Assembly (NCBI RefSeq): GCF_022410465.1
Contig: NZ_JAJSON010000019.1
Location: forward strand, 101,205 to 165,204
Direction: 5' to 3'
DNA: 64,000 nt
Origin: Christiangramia crocea
GTDB taxonomy: Bacteria; Bacteroidota; Bacteroidia; Flavobacteriales; Flavobacteriaceae
The notes under the pieces were generated by a model. The model was not told where the DNA came from. It made no database searches and saw nothing but the letters and a program-made list of their open reading frames with translations. The translations under genes and the position numbers were made by a program. Of this stretch, positions 43,973 to 52,610 are shown piece by piece (position 1 is the first letter of the stretch; every line of letters starts with the position of its first letter).

Positions 43973-45676
43973 ATGCAACTTATAGACTGGATAGTACTTG
44001 TAGGAACGATCGTTTTTATTGTATGGTATGGAGTTTACAAATCCCGCGGCAGCAGGAATGTGAAAGACTATATAGGTGGTGGAAGGAATGCAAAATGGTG
44101 GACTGTTGGTCTTTCGGTAATGGCTACCCAGGCAAGTGCGATCACCTTTCTCTCTACTCCCGGCCAGGCCTATCATGACGGAATGGGCTTCGTACAATTT
44201 TATTTTGGGCTACCCATTGCAATGGTCATTATATGTATGGTATTTATTCCCATATACCACAGACTTAACGTATATACGGCTTACGAATATCTTGAATCTC
44301 GTTTTGATCGCAAGACGCGAACATTAACTGCAATACTTTTCCTTATACAACGCGGACTGGCTGCCGGAATCACAATTTTCGCACCTGCCATTGTGCTTTC
44401 GGCCGTGCTGGGTTGGAACCTTACCTATTTAACGGTAATAATTGGAGTTCTGGTAATTATTTATACTGTTTCAGGAGGGACCAAGGCGGTAAGTGTAACT
44501 CACAAGCAACAGATGGCTGTTATTCTTACGGGGATGTTCGTAGCCTTTTTCATTATTATGAGCTATTTACCGGAATCGGTAGGCTTTATGAATGCCCTGG
44601 AAATTGCCGGTACCGGTGGCAAAATGAATATTCTGGATTATTCGTTCGATCTAGAAAACAGGTATACTCTATGGAGCGGGCTCATAGGCGGGAGTTTCCT
44701 CGCCCTCTCCTACTTTGGTACTGATCAAAGCCAGGTTCAGCGTTATCTCACCGGTGGCTCAGTAAGGGAAAGCCAGATGGGAATGCTTTTTAACGGATTG
44801 CTGAAAGTACCGCTGCAGTTCTTTATCTTACTGGTTGGGGTCATGGTATTTGTATTCTATCAGTTCAACACCGCTCCACTTAATTTTAACCCGGCTGCAA
44901 CTGAAACCGTTCTGAACTCAGATTATGCAAACCAGTACGAAGACCTCATTTTTGAACATGAGGAGATTCAGAAGAAAAAGCAGGAAATCAGCCTACATTA
45001 TGCTCAGAATAAGAACGATTTTAATACCGAGCAGATCAACAATTTTGAAAAAAGATATGCTGAACTGGATAAGGAACAAAAAGAAGTACGCAAAGAAGCC
45101 AGAATGTTCATCGATGCTGCAGATGTAGAGGCTGAAAGCAATGATAAGGATTATGTCTTTATTCATTTCATTCTTCACAATCTCCCTCGTGGCTTTATAG
45201 GCCTGTTGCTGGCGGTAATTCTTTCGGCGGCAATGTCTTCTACAGCTTCAGAGCTCAATGCTCTGGCTTCTACCACGGTAATAGATCTGTATAAAAGGCA
45301 TCATAAGGAAGATAAAAGTGAAACGCATTATCTGGCTGCGTCAAAATGGTTTACCCTTATGTGGGGTGTAATAGCCATCGCTTTTGCCAGCCTGGCAGAC
45401 CTTTTTGATAATCTTATCCAGCTTGTGAATATTATCGGCAGCCTTTTCTACGGAAATGTTCTTGGAATATTCCTGCTGGCATTCTTTATAAAAATGGTGA
45501 AAAGTAACGCGGTTTTTATTGCGGCCATCATAACACAGGCCATTGTGCTCCTGGTATTTGAACTGGAAATTATGCCATATCTATGGCTGAATGTTTTAGG
45601 ATGTGCACTGGTAATTACCATAGCCTTCATAATCCAGTTGATGAACGGCAGAAACCTTGAAAATGAAACAACATGA
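43973..45676 (+). CDS. Sodium:solute symporter (SSS family) with coiled-coil insert
   Basis: A 567-residue transporter with about 13-14 membrane helices. Family marks: YIGGGRNAKWWTVGLSVMA, STPGQAYHDG, YEYLESRFDRKTR and ALSYFGTDQSQVQRYL, the SSS signature region for sodium binding. An unusual hydrophilic insert of about 80 residues (315-395), rich in Glu, Lys and Gln, sits between two helices and is likely a helical hairpin or coiled coil. It would import the product of the PIG-L enzyme. Its stop overlaps the next gene by 4 bases (ATGA). Confidence 0.9.
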   Translation: MQLIDWIVLVGTIVFIVWYGVYKSRGSRNVKDYIGGGRNAKWWTVGLSVMATQASAITFLSTPGQAYHDGMGFVQFYFGLPIAMVIICMVFIPIYHRLNVYTAYEYLESRFDRKTRTLTAILFLIQRGLAAGITIFAPAIVLSAVLGWNLTYLTVIIGVLVIIYTVSGGTKAVSVTHKQQMAVILTGMFVAFFIIMSYLPESVGFMNALEIAGTGGKMNILDYSFDLENRYTLWSGLIGGSFLALSYFGTDQSQVQRYLTGGSVRESQMGMLFNGLLKVPLQFFILLVGVMVFVFYQFNTAPLNFNPAATETVLNSDYANQYEDLIFEHEEIQKKKQEISLHYAQNKNDFNTEQINNFEKRYAELDKEQKEVRKEARMFIDAADVEAESNDKDYVFIHFILHNLPRGFIGLLLAVILSAAMSSTASELNALASTTVIDLYKRHHKEDKSETHYLAASKWFTLMWGVIAIAFASLADLFDNLIQLVNIIGSLFYGNVLGIFLLAFFIKMVKSNAVFIAAIITQAIVLLVFELEIMPYLWLNVLGCALVITIAFIIQLMNGRNLENETT

Positions 45677-46644
45677 AAAAACAGATAAACTGGGGAATTA
45701 TAGGATTGGGAAAGATCGCAAACAAATTTGCAACGGCACTCGCTTCGGTTGAAAACACTAAACTGTATGCTGTAGCCAGCCGGGATCGGGAAAAGGCAGT
45801 TGTTTTTTCAGAAATGCATAATGCTGAAGTTTCCTATGGAGTTTATAAACAATTGATGGAAGATGAAAAGGTAGATGTTATATATATTGCTACTCCACAT
45901 TCACTTCATTACGATTTAACGATGGAGTGCATCAAAAATGGAAAAGCTGTTCTTTGCGAAAAACCATTTGCGATGAATATAGAGGAAGCACGGGAAATGG
46001 TAAGTCTTGCCAGATCCAAAAAGGTCTTCCTAATGGAAGCTCTGTGGACAATGTTCCTGCCACATTACCAGTATTTGCTTGATATCATAAGATCGGGCGA
46101 ATATGGAAAGGTTAGATCCATAAAAGCTGATTTCGGATTTGAGGCAGAATTTGACAGAAACAAACGCATGTTTAATAAATCTCTTGGAGGTGGAAGTCTT
46201 CTGGATATTGGCATCTATCCGATTTTTCTCGCATATACCATACTGGGGAAACCAGAAAGAATTGAAGCAAGTGCTGAATTTGCTGAAACCGGAGTGGATG
46301 CGGAATGTGAGATGAAATTCTTATATCCCGAAGGGGTTCAGGCCAACTTACATTCATCCTTCAGAAAAAAAACGCCTACTATAGCAGAAATTGAGCTGGA
46401 AAAAGCTGTTATCAATCTTCATTCAAGGTTTCACGAACCCACTCTGGTAAGCATTATTGCTAAAGGAAATGAGAAAACCAAAGATTTTGAGGTAGAGACC
46501 AATGGGTATAATTTTGAAGCCGCCCATGTCAATGAGATGCTGCTTGAAGGCAAAATGGAAAGCAACAAATGGAGTCTCGACAACACATTGGACCTAATGG
46601 GGCTGCTGGACGAGGTAAGACAGGAAATTGGATTGGAATATTAA
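45673..46644 (+). CDS. Gfo/Idh/MocA-family oxidoreductase
   Basis: A 323-residue protein with an N-terminal Rossmann fold (GIIGLGKIANKFATAL), the conserved EKP motif in VLCEKPFAMN (about residue 97), and a C-terminal alpha/beta domain with LGGGSLLDIGIYPIFLA. The family oxidises or reduces sugars and sugar-like cyclitols with NAD(P); the GxxDIGIYP part resembles trans-1,2-dihydrobenzene-1,2-diol dehydrogenase-like members. It is the last gene of the PIG-L/symporter operon and overlaps the symporter by 4 bases, so it probably processes the imported sugar. Confidence 0.9.
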   Translation: MKKQINWGIIGLGKIANKFATALASVENTKLYAVASRDREKAVVFSEMHNAEVSYGVYKQLMEDEKVDVIYIATPHSLHYDLTMECIKNGKAVLCEKPFAMNIEEAREMVSLARSKKVFLMEALWTMFLPHYQYLLDIIRSGEYGKVRSIKADFGFEAEFDRNKRMFNKSLGGGSLLDIGIYPIFLAYTILGKPERIEASAEFAETGVDAECEMKFLYPEGVQANLHSSFRKKTPTIAEIELEKAVINLHSRFHEPTLVSIIAKGNEKTKDFEVETNGYNFEAAHVNEMLLEGKMESNKWSLDNTLDLMGLLDEVRQEIGLEY

Positions 46645-46741
46645 AAGGTTTCCCTGACCAGCCGTCATCCTGAACTAGTTTCAGGATCTGAAGAGAAGCC
46701 AAAATAAATTCAGCTTGACAAATTTGGTCTGGAAAACCTTT
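46645..46741. repeat. Palindromic intergenic repeat (REP-like) between convergent genes
   Basis: An imperfect palindrome of about 97 bases: outer arms aaggtttccctgacca (46645-46660) and tggtctggaaaacctt (46725-46740) match at 14 of 16 positions. Inside are two related 30-base halves in opposite orientation, one starting gtcatcctgaac (46664 on) and one ending cagcttgac (to 46719). The first half also contains its own small dyad (tcctgaa/ttcagga). The gtcatcctgaac...tttcaggatct pattern is one I recall as a dispersed repeat in Bacteroidota genomes. It can fold into a cruciform and may stop transcription of the flanking convergent genes. Confidence 0.7.
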
Positions 46742-46763
46742 CATTTTATAGAGAAAGTGAGAT

Positions 46764-47609
46764 CTAGTTACTTCCCTCCCACTCGGCAATAGATTCCTTG
46801 TTCATCTTCACATAATCAGCATTATTGGCTTTCTGAGCAGAGGCTAATGATCTTTTGGCAGTTGCGATTGCTTCTTGTTTTTTACCCATATCGGCTTCGA
46901 TAAGGGATTTTTCCCTTAATATCCAGAAGGCCTGGTCACCGGCCATTTCAACAGCCTTAGAGATCCACTTATGAGCCTGTTCAAGATCTTTTCCTTCGGC
47001 ATGATAATAAGCAGCAGCAGCAAAATAGTCATTTGCCGTAGGACCGTTCATAACCCTTTCAATACTTGCCATAGCTTTAGAATCTGTAGGCACACTAAAA
47101 GGAAGACTCGCCACGGTATCATCCCAGATAAACTGGATCACAGCAGAATCATTGGTGATATCATTGATGGAAATAGTGAAGGTTTCCATTTCAAAAGGCC
47201 AGTCTCCAACATCGGCAGTTGCCTTTAATGCCACTTTGCTATCATCCCACTCCTGGGGTAAACCGGGATTATCGGTGGAAGTATAGAACATCACTTCCCA
47301 GGAATCCTCATTTGGAATAGTATAGATCGCATAGGATCCTTTCTTTAATTCTTTTCCATCAATCGTCACATCATCGCTAAATGTGATAGTGGTATTCATA
47401 TTAGCACCTGTTCTCCACATCTTTCCGTAAGGAACAAGATCTCCATAGATCTCCCGGCCTTTCATTCCGGGTCTGGAGTATTCGATAGTCACATCAGTAA
47501 GTCCTACTTTTTGTTCGATCTTTCCCAGGGGACTTGGTGCGGGAGACTGAATTTGCGCCGACAAAAATGCACAGCAAAAAAATAATAAGCCTGATAAAAT
47601 TGTTTTCAT
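46764..47609 (-). CDS. DUF2911 protein with C-terminal helical (TPR-like) repeats
   Basis: A 281-residue exported protein; the signal peptide ends SAQ at about residue 19. The DUF2911 domain covers about residues 24-180 with VTIEYSRPGMKGREIYGDLVPYG and GKMWRTGANMNTTI, typical marks. The C-terminal part (190-281) is helical with AAAAYYHAEGKDLEQAHKWI and WILREKSLIEADMGKKQEAI, TPR-like. The family is common in Bacteroidota and has no proven function; it may be a periplasmic carbohydrate-binding or stress protein. It is divergent from the SRPBCC gene. Confidence 0.88.
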   Translation of the reverse strand: MKTILSGLLFFCCAFLSAQIQSPAPSPLGKIEQKVGLTDVTIEYSRPGMKGREIYGDLVPYGKMWRTGANMNTTITFSDDVTIDGKELKKGSYAIYTIPNEDSWEVMFYTSTDNPGLPQEWDDSKVALKATADVGDWPFEMETFTISINDITNDSAVIQFIWDDTVASLPFSVPTDSKAMASIERVMNGPTANDYFAAAAYYHAEGKDLEQAHKWISKAVEMAGDQAFWILREKSLIEADMGKKQEAIATAKRSLASAQKANNADYVKMNKESIAEWEGSN

Positions 47610-47691
47610 TATGGTAATGGTTTAGTTAAAATAATTGTGTTTCGGTAAATATAAGAAGAAGTTCACTACCTCTCGACGATTTAGTTTTATA

Positions 47692-47727
47692 TTTTGTTTA
47701 ACTATATTTATTTTATTTTAAACAAAA
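47692..47727. promoter_or_regulatory. 10-bp inverted repeat ahead of the photolyase operon
   Basis: Perfect arms ttttgtttaa (47692-47701) and ttaaacaaaa (47718-47727), 16-base spacer, 30 bases upstream of the SRPBCC ATG and 82 bases upstream of the divergent DUF2911 start. No TAnnTTTG element is seen for the photolyase operon, so this site probably takes part in its control. Which protein binds it is unknown. Confidence 0.5.
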
Positions 47728-47757
47728 CGAAAGTTATTTTTACTATAAATAATAAAC

Positions 47758-48267
47758 ATGAAGCTATATACCCTGCGGCGTCTTCAAAAATTACCAATCA
47801 GCATACAAGAAGCCTGGAACTTTTTATCAGACCCGAAAAATCTTAAGACCATAACCCCGGATTATATGGGTTTTGAAATTATCTCTGGTGGAGACAGGCC
47901 AATGTACCCGGGACAGATTATTCAATACCTGGTAACCCCAGTTGCGGGGATCAAGACAAAATGGATCACCGAGATCACACATATGTGTGAAGGAGAGTAT
48001 TTTGTTGATGAACAACGCTTTGGACCTTATAGACTGTGGCATCATAAACATTTTATCAAGCCGGTTAGCGGGGGAGTGGAAATGGAAGACATTATAGATT
48101 ATAAATTACCTTTTGGTATGCTGGGTAACCTGGTTCATCCCTACCTTGTAAAGCCAAAGCTGGAAGAGATCTTTGAGTACCGTCACAAAAAGCTTATAGA
48201 ATTGTACGGAGAATATAAAGAAGAGAAAAGTGAGGAAATCACCCTTAAGCAGGATATTCTAAATTGA
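47758..48267 (+). CDS. SRPBCC (START-like) ligand-binding protein
   Basis: A 169-residue protein with the START/Bet v1-like fold: AWNFLSDPKNLKTITP (helix-strand), a beta-sheet middle with IIQYLVTPVAGIKTKWITEI, and a C-terminal helix LEEIFEYRHKKLIELYGEY. In Flavobacteriaceae it commonly stands ahead of an SDR and a photolyase, as here. It likely binds a hydrophobic ligand; which one is unknown. It ends 5 bases before the SDR ATG. Confidence 0.88.
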   Translation: MKLYTLRRLQKLPISIQEAWNFLSDPKNLKTITPDYMGFEIISGGDRPMYPGQIIQYLVTPVAGIKTKWITEITHMCEGEYFVDEQRFGPYRLWHHKHFIKPVSGGVEMEDIIDYKLPFGMLGNLVHPYLVKPKLEEIFEYRHKKLIELYGEYKEEKSEEITLKQDILN

Positions 48268-48272
48268 GAATT

Positions 48273-48971
48273 ATGAAAAAAAATATTTTACTCATTGGTG
48301 GCTCTACGGGTATAGGTAAAGAGATTGCCGAAAGAATGGCCAGTAATAATAAGGTAATTATTGCTTCCCGTAATAAGATCCAAACGGATACCGAGAATAT
48401 ACGGCATATAAAATTCGATGTACTCGAAGATGATATCAACGCATTGGAATTACCAGATACTTTACACTCTTTCGTCTACTGTCCTGGAAGTATTAATCTA
48501 AAACCATTCAAAATGCTAAAAACTGAGCATTTTGAAAAAGAAATGAACCTTAATTTCTTTGGCCTTGTAAGAACTCTACACGGCGTTCTGGATAAACTTA
48601 AAAAGGCTGATCAGGCCAGCCTGATATTCTTCAGCACTGTAGCAGTAAAAACGGGTATGCCCTTTCATACCAGTGTAGCCGCAACCAAGGGAGCAATCGA
48701 AGGATTTGCCAAATCACTCGCAGCCGAATATGCTCCTTCCTTCAGAGTAAATATAATTGCTCCCTCCCTAACCGATACGCCCCTTGCTGAGAAACTTCTG
48801 GCCAGTGAGGATAAGAAAAAGAAAATGGGTGCCCGGCATCCGCTGAAAAGAACCGGCACTCCTAAAGATATTGCCGGTCTTGCCACTTATTTAATCAGCG
48901 AAGAAAGCAGCTGGATGACTGGCCAGGTACTTGGAATGGATGGCGGTCTTTCAACCTTAAACATTAATTAA
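48273..48971 (+). CDS. SDR-family protein lacking the catalytic tyrosine
   Basis: A 232-residue short-chain dehydrogenase-like protein. The nucleotide site LLIGGSTGIGKEIAERM is intact and the catalytic Ser lies in FFSTVAVKTG. The YxxxK motif is replaced: in FHTSVAATKGAIEGF the Lys remains but Val stands four residues before it in place of Tyr. The C-terminal MTGQVLGMDGGLS is canonical. The ATG at 48273 is chosen over an in-frame TTG at 48264. It lies between the SRPBCC and photolyase genes; loss of Tyr suggests a different chemistry or a non-catalytic NAD(P)-binding role. Confidence 0.9.
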   Translation: MKKNILLIGGSTGIGKEIAERMASNNKVIIASRNKIQTDTENIRHIKFDVLEDDINALELPDTLHSFVYCPGSINLKPFKMLKTEHFEKEMNLNFFGLVRTLHGVLDKLKKADQASLIFFSTVAVKTGMPFHTSVAATKGAIEGFAKSLAAEYAPSFRVNIIAPSLTDTPLAEKLLASEDKKKKMGARHPLKRTGTPKDIAGLATYLISEESSWMTGQVLGMDGGLSTLNIN

Positions 48972-48972
48972 T

Positions 48973-50283
48973 ATGAATAATAATGAAGTAAATATCTTCT
49001 GGTTTAGAAGGGATTTGCGACTGGACAATAATGCTGGTTTTCTAGCAGCTCTTAAGGATGACCTCCCTGTGCTGCCTGTTTTCATTTTTGATGAAGAGAT
49101 CCTTGAGCATCTTCCTGAAGATGATGCCAGAGTAACGTTTATTTTTGACAGGATTCAGACAATGCGTAAAATCCTGCAGGATGAGGATAACAGTTCAATC
49201 GCAATGTTCTATGGCAAACCTGAAAAAGTCTTCAGAAATATACTGAAAAGGTATGATTTCAGAAAGGTATTCACCAACAGGGATTATGAACCTTATGCCA
49301 AAGAAAGAGATGAAGAGGTCCAGAAGTTATTAGAAAGGAATAATATTGAATTTCTGGATTTTAAGGATCAGGTGATCTTCGAAAAGGACGAGATTACTAA
49401 ACAGGATGGTACTCCCTATGTGGTTTATACTCCCTACAAAAACAAATGGAAAGAAAAGTTCAGAAATACCAATATTAAATTTCATTATACTTCTCGCTAC
49501 AGGGACAATCTGATAAAGAACACCAGGTTACCAAATCTTAACCTGAGTGACATCGGCTTTAAAAGATCATCATTGAAAGTGCCAGATTATAAGCTCACTC
49601 CCGGTCTCATAAAAGACTACGAAAAGACCAGGAATTACCCTGCTAAGGAAGGTACTTCTCGTTTGGGACCACACCTTCGCTTCGGTACGGTGAGTATTAG
49701 ACAAATGGTTCGGGAAGCGGATAAACAGAAAAACAAGACCTTCCTGGAAGAATTGATCTGGAGGGAGTTCTTTATGCAGATCCTTCATCATTTTCCTGCA
49801 ACCGGGACCGATGCATTCAAAAAAAAATACGATCGTATAAAATGGCGTAATAATGAAGAGGAGTTCAAGAAATGGAAAGAAGGTAAAACCGGATTTCCAC
49901 TTGTCGATGCCGGGATGCGGCAGTTAAATGAATCAGGCTTTATGCATAACAGGATACGAATGCTGGCAGGTTCTTTTTTATGCAAACACCTTTTGATCGA
50001 CTGGCGATGGGGAGAAGCTTATTTCGCCGAAAAGTTACTGGATTATGAAATGTCTTCAAATGTAGGGAACTGGCAATGGGTTGCCGGCAGTGGCGTGGAT
50101 GCGGCTCCATATTTCAGAATATTCAATCCTACCACCCAGATCGAGAAGTTTGATAAAAATGAGGAATATATCAAAGAATGGGTTCCCGAATACGGCACCG
50201 ACGGATATCCTCAAGAAATGGTAGATCATAAGGAGGCTCGTGAAAGAGCCCTGAAAACTTATAAAGAAGCTGTGAGCAATTAA
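48973..50283 (+). CDS. phrB: Cryptochrome/photolyase family protein (CPD photolyase type)
   Basis: A 436-residue flavoprotein that uses blue light to split cyclobutane pyrimidine dimers. N-terminal alpha/beta domain [19 protein letters not shown]-binding C-terminal domain with [55 protein letters not shown] and [21 protein letters not shown]. The latter region holds the Trp chain and FAD contacts. Last gene of the SRPBCC-SDR-phr operon; the SDR stop is one base before its ATG. It overlaps the convergent kdsB by 4 bases. Confidence 0.95.
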   Translation: MNNNEVNIFWFRRDLRLDNNAGFLAALKDDLPVLPVFIFDEEILEHLPEDDARVTFIFDRIQTMRKILQDEDNSSIAMFYGKPEKVFRNILKRYDFRKVFTNRDYEPYAKERDEEVQKLLERNNIEFLDFKDQVIFEKDEITKQDGTPYVVYTPYKNKWKEKFRNTNIKFHYTSRYRDNLIKNTRLPNLNLSDIGFKRSSLKVPDYKLTPGLIKDYEKTRNYPAKEGTSRLGPHLRFGTVSIRQMVREADKQKNKTFLEELIWREFFMQILHHFPATGTDAFKKKYDRIKWRNNEEEFKKWKEGKTGFPLVDAGMRQLNESGFMHNRIRMLAGSFLCKHLLIDWRWGEAYFAEKLLDYEMSSNVGNWQWVAGSGVDAAPYFRIFNPTTQIEKFDKNEEYIKEWVPEYGTDGYPQEMVDHKEARERALKTYKEAVSN

Positions 50284-51026
50284 CTAAAAAGCTTACGGGC
50301 TTTTTCAAGATCTTCAGGCGTATCTATCCCAATACTCTTCACATTGGTTTCCACCATTTTGATCTTTTTCCCATATTCCAGGTATCTAATGCATTCTATC
50401 TTTTCCGCAGCTTCAAGGGGCAGCATGGGAAGTCTGTAAAAGTCCATTAATGCTGATTTCCTGAAGGCATATATCCCTATATGCTTGTAATAGGTAATAT
50501 GAACCGAAGTATCCCGGGGATAAGGTATCGGAAACCTTGAAAAGTACAGGGCAAAATCATAGTTATCGGTAATCACTTTTACATTATTTGGATTGGTGAT
50601 ATCATCGCTATCCTTTAATGGAGTTCTAAGACTCGCAAGGTCTATCTCCTCCGCCCCATCCTGCTCAAAAACATCCAGCAGTTTAGCAAGGCTGCTCTTA
50701 TCTATGAAAGGCTCATCGCCCTGAACGTTCAGCACTATATCGACATCCATATCTTCTACCGCTTCAGCAATACGGTCACTTCCACACTCATGTTCCTTTT
50801 GACTTCTTATCACCTGCCCGCCAGCATTTAAAACCCTATCAAATATCTTATCGCTGTCTGTCACCACATACACTTCATCAAAAAGACCTGTATTTACTGC
50901 TGCTTCATAAGTCCGGAGGATCACGGGCTTTCCATTTAAGTCTTTCAGTAATTTACCCGGGAATCTTGAAGCTTCATAACGAGCCGGTATCATTGCAACA
51001 ACACGGTTTTTCGATGGTATTTTCAT
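50280..51026 (-). CDS. kdsB: CMP-KDO synthetase (3-deoxy-manno-octulosonate cytidylyltransferase)
   Basis: A 248-residue enzyme that activates KDO with CTP for lipopolysaccharide core synthesis. Motifs: [41 protein letters not shown] (residues 70-90) and [15 protein letters not shown]. Length typical. It pairs functionally with kdsC (37828). It starts 25 bases after the RecD-like helicase gene in the same direction, so the two are likely co-transcribed. Confidence 0.95.
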   Translation of the reverse strand: MKIPSKNRVVAMIPARYEASRFPGKLLKDLNGKPVILRTYEAAVNTGLFDEVYVVTDSDKIFDRVLNAGGQVIRSQKEHECGSDRIAEAVEDMDVDIVLNVQGDEPFIDKSSLAKLLDVFEQDGAEEIDLASLRTPLKDSDDITNPNNVKVITDNYDFALYFSRFPIPYPRDTSVHITYYKHIGIYAFRKSALMDFYRLPMLPLEAAEKIECIRYLEYGKKIKMVETNVKSIGIDTPEDLEKARKLFS

Positions 51027-51050
51027 AAAATTTTTGAGTAAAAATAAGAA

Positions 51051-52487
51051 TTAGTTAGGTGCGAAAAAATCATCACTAAAACCAATAAGGTATAATTTGT
51101 CTTTTGCCCTCGTTACCGCTGTATACAACCAGCGTAAATATTCCTTGCCTACTCCATCAGGTAAATAAGGCTGCTCAATAAAAACAGTATTCCACTGGCC
51201 ACCCTGAGATTTATGACAGGTAATTGCATATGAGAACTTTATCTGGAGTGCATTGAAGTATTTATTATTCTTGACCTTAAGGAACTGCTTATATTTTGAA
51301 CGCTCACCGGCATAATCCTTCTTTACCTCTTCATAGAGTTTATTGGACTCCTCATAAGTAAGTGAAGGTGTGTTACTCGTAAGGGTGTCCAGCATAATCA
51401 CGGTTTCAAAAGGTCGCATTTTTGGATAATCAACCATTTGCACCTTTACTTCTGCAAATCGGAAACCATAGAGTTCTTTAAACCCATATATCTCAAGCAC
51501 CTTGACGATATCACCGTTTGCAATAAAACCCGCTTCACTGCTTGGCTTGACCCAGAAATAATTGTTTTTCACAACCATAAGATAATCCCCTGCCGAGAGC
51601 TCTTCTTCCTGAAAAAGAATCCGCGAACGTATCTGCTGGTTATACATGTTCGCCCGCTTATTGGAACGAACAATAATACAGGTATCCTCATGCCCCAGCG
51701 AACTATACGAATCCTGAATGGCATCCATAATCTCATAACCGTCAACAAGCCTAACCACATCTGCATTTCCGGAAAGTTCAAACTGGAAACTCTCGTAAAA
51801 TTCTTCCTGAAGACTCTCCCTTATAAGAGTGGCATTATGCAGAATATCACTTTCTTCACTCTGTCTTACCACCTCGTCAAGTTCAATAAAGGATACTTCT
51901 TTATTGTAGTTCAGACCAAGCTTCTGTTCTTCCAGAGCTGGACTCAAATCCATCTTCACTGGTGGCAACTGTGCCGTATCTCCAATAAGGATTAGCAGGC
52001 AGTGATGCCCGGAATATACGAACTGGATAAGGTCGTCCAGCAAAGAACCGTTTTCGAATAGTTTGGAATTACCACCATCATCAGAGATCATTGAGGCTTC
52101 ATCTACTATAAAAATACTGTTCTTATGCTTATTTGGCTGAAGAGTGAACTGAATTCCACCCGTACCTGATTTTTTCGGAAAATATATCTTTTTGTGTATT
52201 GTAAATGCTTCCTTTCCTGAATAATTGGAAATCACCTTGGCTGCTCGTCCGGTTGGAGCCAGCAATACGCCAGACTTTCTTATCTTCCAGAGGTTCTTAA
52301 CAAGTGTACTTATAATGGTGGTTTTCCCGGTACCGGCGAAACCCTTTAACAGGAAAAGTCTGTCATCACCTCCATTCACTACAAATTCAGACAGCATTTG
52401 CAGGGCTATATCCTGTTTGCTTGTGGGAGGAAATCCTAGATCTGTCACAAGGAGTTTAAAGAAGGAATCCGGAGTGGGTTTTTCCAT
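51051..52487 (-). CDS. RecD-like superfamily 1 DNA helicase
   Basis: A 478-residue AAA-type helicase. Walker A is LLKGFAGTGKTTI; the second motif APTGRAAKVI; Walker B FIVDEASMIS; motif III LILIGDTAQLPPV; the C-terminal UvrD_C_2 part has YAITCHKSQGGQWNTVFIE and YTAVTRAKDKLYLIG. It lacks the N-terminal extension of RecD2, so it is a compact RecD/exonuclease V alpha-type helicase without RecB or RecC neighbours. The ATG at 52487 is chosen; a longer frame has only a TTG start. A TATCTTTG box (minus strand, 52506-52513) lies 19 bases upstream and supports this start. Confidence 0.87.
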   Translation of the reverse strand: MEKPTPDSFFKLLVTDLGFPPTSKQDIALQMLSEFVVNGGDDRLFLLKGFAGTGKTTIISTLVKNLWKIRKSGVLLAPTGRAAKVISNYSGKEAFTIHKKIYFPKKSGTGGIQFTLQPNKHKNSIFIVDEASMISDDGGNSKLFENGSLLDDLIQFVYSGHHCLLILIGDTAQLPPVKMDLSPALEEQKLGLNYNKEVSFIELDEVVRQSEESDILHNATLIRESLQEEFYESFQFELSGNADVVRLVDGYEIMDAIQDSYSSLGHEDTCIIVRSNKRANMYNQQIRSRILFQEEELSAGDYLMVVKNNYFWVKPSSEAGFIANGDIVKVLEIYGFKELYGFRFAEVKVQMVDYPKMRPFETVIMLDTLTSNTPSLTYEESNKLYEEVKKDYAGERSKYKQFLKVKNNKYFNALQIKFSYAITCHKSQGGQWNTVFIEQPYLPDGVGKEYLRWLYTAVTRAKDKLYLIGFSDDFFAPN

Positions 52488-52610
52488 AGAAAGGGCATAA
52501 AATCTCAAAGATAAGAATGGATTTTTATGACAGAAACTTTTCCGAATAAAAAAAAGTTGTAGATTTGTCCAGTAACCTTAACCTTCAAATTAAAACATAA
52601 ACTTAGAAAA

